Assembly (NCBI GenBank): GCA_937141935.1
Contig: CAKZQS010000032.1
Span: 1-58,568 of the forward strand
Origin: an uncultured Ectothiorhodospiraceae bacterium
Lineage (GTDB): Bacteria > Pseudomonadota > Gammaproteobacteria > Nevskiales > Oceanococcaceae
Length of the DNA stretch: 58,568 bases
Direction of reading: 5' to 3'
Made by a program: the position numbers and the translations under genes
The notes under the pieces: generated by a model
What the model was told of the DNA's origin: nothing
The model's input: the letters and a program-made list of their open reading frames with translations, nothing else
Databases searched by the model: none
Shown: positions 14,079-28,178 of the stretch, one piece after another
Layout: the number at the start of each line of letters is the position of its first letter
Position numbering within the stretch: position 1 is the first letter of the stretch

Positions 14079-15437
14079 TTATGACATGCCCTCGGCATCC
14101 GGCTTTTCGGCGCGGTCGAGGGCGAGCTTTTCCAGGTGCGCCTCGACATTCATGCGGGCCAGCCCCCACAGGGCCTTGGGCACGGCCTGATAGAGCCGGG
14201 CGACGATGGCGTCGGCATCCAGCCCCTGCTGGCGCAGCGCCTTGATGGCGCGCTCCCGCTCGCGCCGGTGTGCCAGGGTGCGTTCGATCTGCAGGGTGCC
14301 GGGCAGGGCGATGCCATGCGAGGGCACCGTGGCCGCCGGCGCCAGCGCCAGCACCTTCTCGAGGCTGGCCAGGTAGTCGCGCATGTTGCCCTCCGGGCGT
14401 GCGATGACCACCGTGCCGACGCCTTGATACAGGTCGCCGACAATCATCCACTCGCGCCCCTCGGGAAGGATGGCGAGGTGCCCGGCGTCGTGGCCGGGTA
14501 CGGCCACGGCCCGCACCGGCCGGCCCAGCGAGGTGCACAGCGTGTCGCCGTCGGCGATCTGCCGGACTTCGATGCCTCGCAGATAGTCCGCGCCCCAGCG
14601 CGCCCTCAGGCGCTGCTCGGTATCGGCGCTCATCCACATCGGCAGGCCCCGTTCGCGGGCCAGCCTGGGGGCCTGCTCGTGGTGATCCGGGTGGTGGTGG
14701 GTGAGGAACACCGCCTGCGGGGCGCCAAACGCGTCCAGAAAGGCGCCCAGGCGCCGGTACTCCTCCGCGCCCGCCGGCGAGGGGTCCACCAGGATCTGCG
14801 GCGTGCCGGCGTCGCCGAGCAAAAAGGCATTGGTGTGCGTGGCGGGCGGCAAGGTATGGGAGCGCAGCGGCAGCATGCGCAGCCCGTGCAGCGGCTCGGT
14901 CAGGTCCAGACCCTGCGCCTGGCCCGGCCGTTCGCCCAGGTCGGGCACGCAGGTGGCCTGCGGGTCCTGCGTCAGCGTTGCCAGCAGGCGCTGCAACGGC
15001 GAGACGCAGAGCAACTGGCCGTCCAGAAAGCGCTGCCAGAAGTCGGCGGCGCGGCCCCAGACCATCTCGGCGTGTTCGCGCGCGTCCAGCCGCAGCGCGG
15101 GCTTGGCCGCGAGGTCGATGCGGAAGAACAAGGTGTCGAAGCGCCGCGGCGCGTAGTGCGGCGTGACCGCGCGGCCGAGCAGGTGTACCCGGCAGTCGGC
15201 GCCATGCAGGTCGAATCCCAGCTCTTCGTCCAGCTCGCGGGCCAGGGCCGCCAGCGCCAGCGTATCCAGGCCGCAATAGGCCGCCCGCGGCGGCGGCGTG
15301 GCCTCGTTGCGCTCGACCTTGCCACCCGGGCAGCTCCAGTAGCCGGGGAAGGCCGGTTGCTCGGGATTGCGGCGGACGAGCAAAATCTCATCGCCCACGC
15401 AGAGCAGGCCGGCGACGGCGGCGCGGGCCTGGGTCAT
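14079..15437 (-). CDS. Nudix hydrolase fused to metallo-beta-lactamase-fold hydrolase
   Basis: 452 residues from the ATG at 15437. Residues ~1-190 are Nudix: VAGLLCVGDEILLVRRNP, then PGYWSCPGGKVERNE, with the box continuing as RELDEELGF at 67-75. The box is stretched: Gly39-x5-Glu45 is followed by 21 residues instead of seven before Arg67-Glu68, as in NUDT19-like enzymes. Residues ~210-400 are an MBL fold with THHHPDHHEQ (HxHxDH metal motif, near 245-252), PGHDAGH and VGDLYQG, and a C-terminal helical domain starting near VPSHG, as in the LACTB2 group. The open frame continues far upstream but there it runs antisense to other genes. Substrates unknown; a coupled hydrolysis of a CoA or nucleotide compound is only a guess. 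Confidence 0.85.
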   Translation of the reverse strand: MTQARAAVAGLLCVGDEILLVRRNPEQPAFPGYWSCPGGKVERNEATPPPRAAYCGLDTLALAALARELDEELGFDLHGADCRVHLLGRAVTPHYAPRRFDTLFFRIDLAAKPALRLDAREHAEMVWGRAADFWQRFLDGQLLCVSPLQRLLATLTQDPQATCVPDLGERPGQAQGLDLTEPLHGLRMLPLRSHTLPPATHTNAFLLGDAGTPQILVDPSPAGAEEYRRLGAFLDAFGAPQAVFLTHHHPDHHEQAPRLARERGLPMWMSADTEQRLRARWGADYLRGIEVRQIADGDTLCTSLGRPVRAVAVPGHDAGHLAILPEGREWMIVGDLYQGVGTVVIARPEGNMRDYLASLEKVLALAPAATVPSHGIALPGTLQIERTLAHRRERERAIKALRQQGLDADAIVARLYQAVPKALWGLARMNVEAHLEKLALDRAEKPDAEGMS

Positions 15438-15499
15438 CGGCTGTCGGGGCCCAAGTTGAACATTCGCCTGAATACCTTTGCGAAGGCTGCTGAAGACAT

Positions 15500-15539
15500 T
15501 GGCATTTTGCGGGGAGCTTGGGCAGAATGCCATGGCATT
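15500..15539. promoter_or_regulatory. Candidate operator: 14-bp palindrome plus half-site
   Basis: AATGCCATGGCATT (15526-15539) is a perfect palindrome in the divergent gap between the Nudix-MBL gene and the lipoprotein gene. The half-site TGGCATT recurs at 15500-15506, 20 bases before the palindrome's start, i.e. about two helical turns. This is the layout of a repressor or activator site serving one or both genes. Confidence 0.45.
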
Positions 15540-15584
15540 ACTACGAACGTCCGGTGCAGGGGTACCGGCAAGGGACACAAACAC

Positions 15585-17786
15585 ATGCGCGTGATGAGAT
15601 CTCCCTGGTTCTGGGGCCTGGGTGTGGTCGCAGCGTTGGCCGGCTGTGACGAGGGGGCCCGCAGTCCCGATTTCCTGCCGGAACTGGACTCGATTCAGGT
15701 CTGCGCCAAGCCGCTTAATCAGGAGTGTCCCGCCGATGGCAGCGTCGGCTGCCCGACCGCCAACGCGATCGTGCCCGCGGGCCGCGAGCAGCAGTTCTGC
15801 GCGCTGGGCTTCTACTCCGGCTTCAGCAACGACGAGGTCACGATTCCGCGGACCAGTCGCGACATCACGACGGAGGCGAACTGGAGCAGTTCGCTGACCG
15901 CCGTGGCGACCATCGACGACGATGGTCTGGCGACGGCGCAGGAAGAGGGCCAGACCCAAATTACGGCCAGCGTGGGTTCGGTGGATGGCAGCACGCAGCT
16001 GCGCGTTACCGAAGCCCAGCTCGAGTCGCTGGATATCCAGCCCGCGTCGGCGCAGCTGGTGCCGGGCGAGCAGCGGCCCTTCCAGTGCTTTGGCACCTTC
16101 TCCGGCGAGCGCTGCGAGGCGGCCAATCAGGCCTCGCGGGTCTGCGACGTCACCGAGGAAACGCAGTGGACCTCCAGCCGCGCCTCGGTCGCCACCGTGG
16201 GCAACCTGCCCAGCGATGTCGCCGAAGAGCCCGAAGACGCCAAGGGCGTGGTCAGCGCGCAGGCGCCGGGCACGACCACGGTGCGCTGCTCCGCCAGTGG
16301 CGATTTGGAATCCGTGCCGCCCGCCAGTGCCACGGTGCGGGTCTGCAACGCCGAGCTGGACCCCGACCAGCCCTTCGAGCTGCGCATCGCCGGCGCGCCC
16401 ACCGACGGGCTGACGCTGCAGGTCAACCAGACCGTGCAGCTGCAGCTGATCGGCCGCTTCATCGTCGACGATGCCAACTGCACGGCCGGCGAAGGCAACC
16501 TGCGCCTGGTGGACCTGACCAATTCGGCCGAGTGGTCCTCCGACCGCCCCGAAGTGGCCCGCGTCGGTAACCGCGTGATTGCCGGGCCGCAACTCGACCC
16601 GAATGCCCGCGGCGCCGTGACCGGCGTCAGCCCCGGTCTCGCCACGGTCAGCGCGGAATACGAAGGCCGCGCCATCGGCCTGCCGGTCATCGTGCGCGAT
16701 GACGAGGTACTGGACGTCACCGTCACCGGCCCCGACTTCCTGTTCGCGCCGGGCAGCTATCAGTACCAGGCCTTCGCGCGTTACGAGGTCGGCGAGGGTG
16801 CCAGCGACCCCGACGCCTTGCCCGAGGGCTGCGAGCCGGTCGAGCCCGCCGAAGGCGAGACCAGCTCCGAAGTGCTGTGCGACGTAACCGAATCCATCGA
16901 CACGCTGTGGCGGGCCGAGACCTCGACCGGCGCTAGCGCCGCGCCCGAGGTGACGGTGCCGGCCAACAATGGTCGCGTGGTGGTGACGCCCGACGCGCAG
17001 CCGCAAACGGTGCGCATCGTCGCCAACTTCCGCGGCATCGTCGGCAGCAAGGAGTCGGTGATCCTGCCGGCGCGCCTGGTCGACGTGCGGGTGACGCCGA
17101 GCCTGGCCTGCATCTCCAGCGGCACGCTGGGCCTGGGCAGCGTCACGAACCAGCAGTACACCGCGCAGCATGTCTACGAGATCGACGTGCCGGGCCAGGA
17201 CACACCGCTGACCTGTGGCATCGACGGCAGCGAGGCCTCGCTGTGGGGTATCCCGGAGGACGAGTTCACCGGCCTCACCGAGAACGGCTCGGATCTGCTC
17301 AGCCTGTTGTCGATCATTCCCGAGCTCGGGGACTTCTTCGCCGGCTGTAATCCGATCCTGCCGGTGGGTTCGACGGAAGGTTCCACGCCGTTGGCGGCGC
17401 CGCCGGCCTTCGTCAGCAACCAGGCCGGCGAGCGCGGCCTGGTGCGGCCGAACACCCGCGACGTGCTGGGCGTGATTCCGAACCTGACCGTCGGCACCGC
17501 CTGCGTGACCGCCACCGCGACCAACAGCGAGGGCACGGATCTCACGGGCCAGGGCACCGTCCTGGTGGCCGTTGACGGCCTGCCGGAGGTCTGCAGCGCG
17601 CTGAGCCCGCTGACCGAGGCCCTGCTGGCGGACGGTGCGGAAGAAACGCCCTGTTCGGAGGCGCTGGCCAACATCACCCTGCCCGAAGAGGGCGAGGGGG
17701 AAGGCGACGGCTCCGGCGGTGGAGAAGGTGAGGGCAGCGCGCTGGGCGGGCTGCTGGACTTCCTGCTCGGCGGTGCCGGGCGCTAG
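15585..17786 (+). CDS. Large Cys-rich lipoprotein with Big2-like repeats
   Basis: 733 residues. Lipoprotein signal with lipobox LAGC (Cys21), start at 15585 with AAGGGA about nine bases upstream. The mature protein has several bacterial Ig-like (Big2) units, recognised by repeated patterns such as TAVATIDDDGLATAQEEGQT, ASVATVGN, PEVARVGNRVIAG and GLATVSAEYEGR. Paired cysteines are frequent, suggesting disulfides in the exported domains. The C-terminus is a Gly/Glu/Ser-rich run followed by a short hydrophobic GGLLDFLLGGAGR. It precedes the OmpA/TSP3 gene by 36 bases and is probably co-transcribed with it. I cannot assign a function; adhesion or cell-envelope scaffolding is the usual role of such repeats. 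Confidence 0.85.
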   Translation: MRVMRSPWFWGLGVVAALAGCDEGARSPDFLPELDSIQVCAKPLNQECPADGSVGCPTANAIVPAGREQQFCALGFYSGFSNDEVTIPRTSRDITTEANWSSSLTAVATIDDDGLATAQEEGQTQITASVGSVDGSTQLRVTEAQLESLDIQPASAQLVPGEQRPFQCFGTFSGERCEAANQASRVCDVTEETQWTSSRASVATVGNLPSDVAEEPEDAKGVVSAQAPGTTTVRCSASGDLESVPPASATVRVCNAELDPDQPFELRIAGAPTDGLTLQVNQTVQLQLIGRFIVDDANCTAGEGNLRLVDLTNSAEWSSDRPEVARVGNRVIAGPQLDPNARGAVTGVSPGLATVSAEYEGRAIGLPVIVRDDEVLDVTVTGPDFLFAPGSYQYQAFARYEVGEGASDPDALPEGCEPVEPAEGETSSEVLCDVTESIDTLWRAETSTGASAAPEVTVPANNGRVVVTPDAQPQTVRIVANFRGIVGSKESVILPARLVDVRVTPSLACISSGTLGLGSVTNQQYTAQHVYEIDVPGQDTPLTCGIDGSEASLWGIPEDEFTGLTENGSDLLSLLSIIPELGDFFAGCNPILPVGSTEGSTPLAAPPAFVSNQAGERGLVRPNTRDVLGVIPNLTVGTACVTATATNSEGTDLTGQGTVLVAVDGLPEVCSALSPLTEALLADGAEETPCSEALANITLPEEGEGEGDGSGGGEGEGSALGGLLDFLLGGAGR

Positions 17787-17822
17787 GGCGACGATGCCAA
17801 CGCGAAACAGGGGAATATAAAC

Positions 17823-19367
17823 ATGAGCGCATTCGCATCCGTCACCCGCCGCGGCGCCCACATGGCGCTGCTGCTGGCCACCTCCGTGGGCGCGACGCTG
17901 GCAGGCGTCGCCCAGGCCCAGGAGCCCATCGACCCGGAGACACAGGCGGCCATCATCAACGAGCCGAACTTCGGTTCGCCCTTTGATAACCGCTTTTACA
18001 TCGGCGCCTCCGGCGGCTTTGCCTTTGCCGACGACGAGGACTTCGACACCGGCGCCGGTGGCTCGCTGTTCTTCGGCAAGACGTTGCTGCCGAACCTGTC
18101 GCTGCAGGTCGAAGGCTTTTACAGCCTGCTCGAGGTCGCCAACGTCGCCAACACCAGCCAGAGCTCGGACTATGAGCGCTATGGCGTCGGCGCGGCCTTG
18201 CACTACTTCGTGCCGCTGCAGGACTTCAAGCTGGGCCCGACCTTTGGCGCCGCCTTCCGCACCATCGAGTTCCTGGGTGCCGAGGAGGATGGCCTGGGCG
18301 TGCATGCCGGCCTGGCCGGCGTGCTGGCCATCGGAGACTACCTCGACCTGACGCTGGACCTGCGCTACGTGCTGGACTTCACCGATGGTGAGGGCGCGAT
18401 TGCGGACACCACCTTCTACACCTGGAACGCGCTGGCCGGTTTGCGGGTCAAGCTGGGCCAGTGGCCGCCGGATGCGCCGGACAGCGACGGCGACGGCGTG
18501 CCCGACTATCGCGACGACTGCCCGAACACGCCCTATGGCGCGCTCGTGGATGCCCGCGGCTGCGGCATCGACAGCGATGGCGATGGGGTGCCGGATCACA
18601 GCGACCGCTGCCCGAACACGCCGCAGGGCGTGCCGGTCGACGCCTTTGGCTGCCCGCAGGACAGCGACGGCGACGGCGTGCCCGACATCCTCGACGAGTG
18701 CCCGGACACGCCGGAAGGCACGCCGGTGGATGCCCGCGGCTGCCCGCTGGATACCGACCAGGACGGCGTGATCAACAGCAAGGATCTGTGCCCGAACACG
18801 CCCTTTGGTGCCGAAGTCGACATCAACGGCTGCCCCTTCGACACGGATCAGGACGGCGTGCCCGACTACCTGGACCAGTGCCCGAACACGCCCTTCGGCA
18901 CCCCGGTGAACGAGAAGGGCTGCGCGCTGGATTCGGATGGCGACGGCGTGCCCGACGTCATCGACGCCTGCCCGAACACCTACCCGGGTCTCGCGGTTGA
19001 CGAGGTCGGCTGCCCGCTCAAGGCGCAGGTGCTGGTGCTGAACAATGTGCACTTCGAGTTCGACCGCGCCGACCTGCTGCCCGACTCGCGGGAGCTGCTG
19101 TCCCGGGTGGCCAAGTCGCTGCTGGACCAGCCGCAGGTCAAGATCGAGGTCGCCGGCCACACCGACAGCATTGGCTCGGACTCCTACAACGAGGCGCTGT
19201 CGGACAAGCGGGCCAACTCGGTGCGCAGCTACCTGATCAGTCAGGGTGTGGCGGCCGGCAGCATCTACGCCAAGGGTTATGGCGAGCGGGTGCCGGTGGC
19301 CAGCAACGCGACCGATGAGGGTCGGGCGCTGAATCGCCGGGTGGAGATCCACCTGCTCGAGGACTGA
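17823..19367 (+). CDS. OmpA-family protein with six TSP3 repeats
   Basis: 514 residues: signal peptide ending GVAQAQ near residue 33, an eight-stranded beta-barrel (about 55-215, starting FYIGASGGFAFAD), then six thrombospondin type-3 repeats, then a C-terminal OmpA domain that binds peptidoglycan. Each repeat follows D-S-D-G-D-G-V-P-D-x4-CPNTP, a calcium-binding loop. The OmpA domain shows NNVHFEFDRADLLPDS, GHTDSIGSDSYNEALSDKRA and GYGERVPVASN with the usual NRRVEI motif. AGGGGA lies nine bases before the start. It follows the Cys-rich lipoprotein gene. Role: anchoring the outer membrane to the wall, with the calcium-stiffened repeats spanning the periplasm. Confidence 0.93.
   Translation: MSAFASVTRRGAHMALLLATSVGATLAGVAQAQEPIDPETQAAIINEPNFGSPFDNRFYIGASGGFAFADDEDFDTGAGGSLFFGKTLLPNLSLQVEGFYSLLEVANVANTSQSSDYERYGVGAALHYFVPLQDFKLGPTFGAAFRTIEFLGAEEDGLGVHAGLAGVLAIGDYLDLTLDLRYVLDFTDGEGAIADTTFYTWNALAGLRVKLGQWPPDAPDSDGDGVPDYRDDCPNTPYGALVDARGCGIDSDGDGVPDHSDRCPNTPQGVPVDAFGCPQDSDGDGVPDILDECPDTPEGTPVDARGCPLDTDQDGVINSKDLCPNTPFGAEVDINGCPFDTDQDGVPDYLDQCPNTPFGTPVNEKGCALDSDGDGVPDVIDACPNTYPGLAVDEVGCPLKAQVLVLNNVHFEFDRADLLPDSRELLSRVAKSLLDQPQVKIEVAGHTDSIGSDSYNEALSDKRANSVRSYLISQGVAAGSIYAKGYGERVPVASNATDEGRALNRRVEIHLLED
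18480..19019 (+). repeat. Six exact-length 90-bp coding repeats (TSP3)
   Basis: Six units of exactly 90 bp (30 residues each), all in frame inside the OmpA-family gene. Units share GACGGCGTG in the calcium loop and CCCGAACACGCC in most CPNTP motifs. Length is invariant while the sequence has diverged at many third positions, so the array is old but has the means to expand or shrink by recombination. Confidence 0.93.
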
Positions 19368-19376
19368 ATGGCACGG

Positions 19377-19400
19377 CCCGCCGCCAAGGGGCGGCGGGTT
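19377..19400 (+). terminator. Possible terminator hairpin after the OmpA gene
   Basis: CCCGCCGCC (19377-19385) pairs with GGCGGCGGG (19390-19398) around AAGG. Only TT follows, so it may work weakly. It begins ten bases after the stop. Confidence 0.4.
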
Positions 19401-19485
19401 GGCTTGGGGGGGAGGCGGTCGATTGGCCGCCTGGCAGGCGGGCGCGTCGCGTGCGGCGCGCCCGGCCTGACGAAGGCCGCGGCCC

Positions 19486-20067
19486 TTAAGGCGTTGGCGC
19501 CGCCTGGCACTCCTTGTGCTGCGGGCAATGCACGACGTGGTCGTTGATCATGCCCGTCGCCTGCATGTGCGAATAGCAGATGGTGCTGCCGAAAAAGCGA
19601 AAGCCCAGGCCCTTGAGGTCCTTGGCGATGCGGTCGGACAGCGGCGTGTGCGCCGGCACATATTCCTGCGCCCGCCAGTGGTTGACGATGGGCTGGCCGT
19701 CCACGTAGCCCCAGATGAAATCGGCAAAACGGCTATGCTTGGCTGCCAGTTCGCAAAAGACGCGAGCATTGCCGACGGCGGCCACGATCTTGGCGCGGTT
19801 GCGGATGATGCCGGTGTCGCCCAGCGCCGCCTCGATTTCCGGCTCGCCCCAGTCGGCCACCGACTCGGCATCAAAGCCATCGAAGCGGGCGCGATAACCG
19901 TCGCGGCGCTTCAGGATCGTCAGCCAGGACAGGCCGGCCTGCGCCGATTCGAGCACGATGAATTCGAACAGCTTGCGGTCGTCAAACTGCGGCCGCCCCC
20001 ACTCGGTGTCGTGGTACTCCTGTTCGATCTCGGTCTTGGTGGCCCAAGGGCAGCGCAGGTCCCACAT
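19486..20067 (-). CDS. tag: DNA-3-methyladenine glycosylase I
   Basis: 193 residues. Excises 3-methyladenine from alkylated DNA. The N-terminus reads MWDLRCPWATKTEIEQEYHD and continues TEWG; LLxxGL-type and active-site features include LESAQAGLSWLTILKRRDGY and FRFFGSTICYSHMQATGMIN. The zinc site of the family is complete: Cys6 and the YHD histidine near the N-terminus, and HCPQHKEC near the C-terminus. The start at 20067 has AGAGGA a few bases upstream. Last gene in the gltB-gltD-pyrF-hemE-tag row, 73 bases after hemE. Confidence 0.96.
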   Translation of the reverse strand: MWDLRCPWATKTEIEQEYHDTEWGRPQFDDRKLFEFIVLESAQAGLSWLTILKRRDGYRARFDGFDAESVADWGEPEIEAALGDTGIIRNRAKIVAAVGNARVFCELAAKHSRFADFIWGYVDGQPIVNHWRAQEYVPAHTPLSDRIAKDLKGLGFRFFGSTICYSHMQATGMINDHVVHCPQHKECQAAPTP

Positions 20068-20140
20068 CGCTTCCTCTCCCGCCGCGAAGCTTTGCAAGCG
20101 GGCAGTGTGCCGCATGGCCGGGGCCGGGCACCAGCGCGCG

Positions 20141-21181
20141 CTAGGCCGCCGCGACGGTCTCCAGCACCACCTGCAGCGCCTCGGGGCCCACATCCGGCGT
20201 GATGCCGTGGCCCAGGTTGAAGATGTAGCCCGGCGCCGGGCCGGCGGCATCCAGCACGGCCTGCGTGCGGGCGCGCAGCTGCTCGGGGCTCCCCAGCAGC
20301 GCCGCCGGGTCCAGGTTGCCCTGCAGCGCCAGCCGCTGGCCGACGCCGGCGCGGGCGGCGGCGAGGTCGACGGTCCAGTCCAGCCCCAGCGCGGCGAAGC
20401 CGGCCCCGGCCTGGGCCTCCAGCCATTGGCCGCCGCCCTTGCTGAACCAGATCACCGGCACATCCTGGGGCAGCGCGGCCCGGATCTGCGCGCCGTAGTC
20501 CAGCGAAAACTCGCGGAAGTCGGCATGGCTGAGCACGCCGCCCCAGCTGTCGAAGAGCATCAACGCCTGCGCGCCGGCGGCGAGCTGGGCCGCCAGGTAG
20601 GCGGTGGTGGCCTGCGTGATCTTGGCCAGCAGGCGGTGCAGCGCAGCCGGGTCGGTGTAGCGCAGCGCCTTGATGCGGTGGAAATCGCGCGTCGAGCGCC
20701 CCTCGACCATGTAGCAGGCGATGGTCCAGGGGCTGCCGGCGAAACCGATCAGCGGCAGTGCGTTGGCCAGGTCGGCGCGGATAGTGCGCACGGCGTCCAT
20801 CACATAGCGCAGCTCGACCTCGGGGTCGGGCACCGGCAGCGCATCGATCTGCGCGCCGCTGCGCACCGGATGGGCAAACACCGGGCCTTCGCCGGCGGCG
20901 AAGGACAGCCCCAGCCCCATCGCATCGGGGACCGTCAGGATGTCGGAGAACAGAATCGCCGCGTCCAGTTGCGGGTAGCGCTGCAGCGGCTGGCGCACGA
21001 CCTCGGCGCAGAGCTCGGCGTTGCGGCACAGCGCCATGAAGCTGCCGGCCTTTTCACGCGTGGCGCGGTATTCGGGCAGGTAACGGCCGGCCTGGCGCAT
21101 GATCCAGGCCGGTGGGCGGTCCACCGGCTCGCGCCGCAGCGCGCGCAGGAAGCGGTCGTTGCGCGGCGCCTGCGCGCTCAT
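20141..21181 (-). CDS. hemE: Uroporphyrinogen decarboxylase
   Basis: 346 residues, full length. Converts uroporphyrinogen III to coproporphyrinogen III in the cytoplasm (haem synthesis). Signatures: [17 protein letters not shown] at the active-site arginines, [17 protein letters not shown] with the catalytic Asp, [16 protein letters not shown] and [14 protein letters not shown]. The start overlaps the pyrF stop as ATGA (21178-21181). The gltB-gltD-hemE neighbourhood is also found in Pseudomonas; pyrF is inserted here. Confidence 0.98.
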   Translation of the reverse strand: MSAQAPRNDRFLRALRREPVDRPPAWIMRQAGRYLPEYRATREKAGSFMALCRNAELCAEVVRQPLQRYPQLDAAILFSDILTVPDAMGLGLSFAAGEGPVFAHPVRSGAQIDALPVPDPEVELRYVMDAVRTIRADLANALPLIGFAGSPWTIACYMVEGRSTRDFHRIKALRYTDPAALHRLLAKITQATTAYLAAQLAAGAQALMLFDSWGGVLSHADFREFSLDYGAQIRAALPQDVPVIWFSKGGGQWLEAQAGAGFAALGLDWTVDLAAARAGVGQRLALQGNLDPAALLGSPEQLRARTQAVLDAAGPAPGYIFNLGHGITPDVGPEALQVVLETVAAA

Positions 21182-21900
21182 GCGCGGGCCTCCACGGCGG
21201 CGCGGATCTCGGCCTGGATCGCCTGCGCCGCAGCGCGCGGGTCGGCCGCGTCGCGTATCGGCCGGCCGACCACGAGGTGATCCGAGCCGGCCGCGATGGC
21301 GGCGGCGGGGGTCAGCACGCGCTTTTGGTCGCCTTCGCCGCCGTCATTGTCCACGGGGCGGATGCCGGGCGTGACGGCGACCAGCTCGCCCAGGCCGGCG
21401 GCCCGCAGCGCGGCGACTTCCATGCCCGAGGAGACGATGCCGTCGCAGCCGGCCTCCAGCGCGCGGCGGGCGCGCGAGGCCACCAGCGCCTCGACCTCAC
21501 AGGCAAAACCCAGGTCGTCCAGGTCGCCGCGGTCCAGGCTGGTCAGCGCCGTAACGGCCAGCACCCGCATCGCGCCGGTCTTGGCCTGCGCGGCGGCCTG
21601 CATCATCGTCTGGTTGCCATGCACGGTGCACAGCTGCACGCCGCGCTGGCTCAGCCGGGCCACGGCACGGCCGACGGTGGCCGGGATGTCGAAGAACTTC
21701 AGGTCGACGAAGACCTTCTTGTCCTGCGCCAGCAGCCAGTCGATCAGCGGCCAGAAGCCGTCGGTCATCGCCAGCTCCAGCCCCACCTTGTGAAAGCGCA
21801 CGGCATCGCCCAGCGTCTCCACCAGCGCCCGGGCCTGTTCGGGCTCCGGCACATCCAGGGCGAATATCAGGCGGTCTTCAACGGCCGGCGGCTGGGGCAT
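21178..21900 (-). CDS. pyrF: Orotidine 5'-phosphate decarboxylase
   Basis: 240 residues. Catalyses the last step of UMP synthesis. Signatures: [24 protein letters not shown], the catalytic [16 protein letters not shown] (Asp-x-Lys-x2-Asp), VTPGIRP and [11 protein letters not shown]. The start at the ATG at 21900 matches the family N-terminus; a TTG at 21924 that overlaps the gltD stop is an alternative that would add eight residues. Coupled to hemE by a 4-base overlap. Confidence 0.97.
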   Translation of the reverse strand: MPQPPAVEDRLIFALDVPEPEQARALVETLGDAVRFHKVGLELAMTDGFWPLIDWLLAQDKKVFVDLKFFDIPATVGRAVARLSQRGVQLCTVHGNQTMMQAAAQAKTGAMRVLAVTALTSLDRGDLDDLGFACEVEALVASRARRALEAGCDGIVSSGMEVAALRAAGLGELVAVTPGIRPVDNDGGEGDQKRVLTPAAAIAAGSDHLVVGRPIRDAADPRAAAQAIQAEIRAAVEARA

Positions 21901-21920
21901 GGGGCTGTTCCGGGCTGTGC

Positions 21921-27998
<6,078 letters not shown>

Positions 27999-28146
27999 CT
28001 ATTCACCTTGGCAGAGGTCGCGCGGGCCGCAGCCGCCGGCTGCGCGGCGGCGCCGTGACGGGTGCGGGGGTCAGCGCAGGACGTGACGGGGGCGCGCCGC
28101 TGGTGCGGCCGCGCGTCGAGGCCGCGGGCGGCCTTCGAGCCGACGA

Positions 28147-28172
28147 ATTATAGCAGGGCAGCCCGGCTGCCC
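28147..28172 (-). promoter_or_regulatory. Extended -10 promoter of gltB with inverted repeat
   Basis: On the minus strand TGCTATAAT (28155-28147) is a perfect extended -10 element (TGn-TATAAT), about 150 bases upstream of gltB. Immediately upstream is a perfect inverted repeat GGGCAGC-CCG-GCTGCCC (28156-28172), sitting where the -10/-35 spacer is and also seven bases after the dgt stop. It may be an operator for gltB, the end hairpin of dgt, or both. Confidence 0.6.
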
Positions 28173-28178
28173 GAGGGC

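Noticed and set aside
14079-14100. TGTCAT word as a Pho-box upstream of the porin
   Set aside because: Only one half-site fits; the second half does not match the 7-4-7 pattern.
18480-19019. Regular 90-bp array that could look like a CRISPR or tandem-repeat locus
   Set aside because: All units are in frame and encode TSP3 calcium loops; there are no unique spacers.
15438-19352. A 1757-codon minus-strand frame ending as the Nudix-MBL protein
   Set aside because: The upstream 1300 codons are antisense to the OmpA and lipoprotein genes; the Nudix start at 15437 fits the family.
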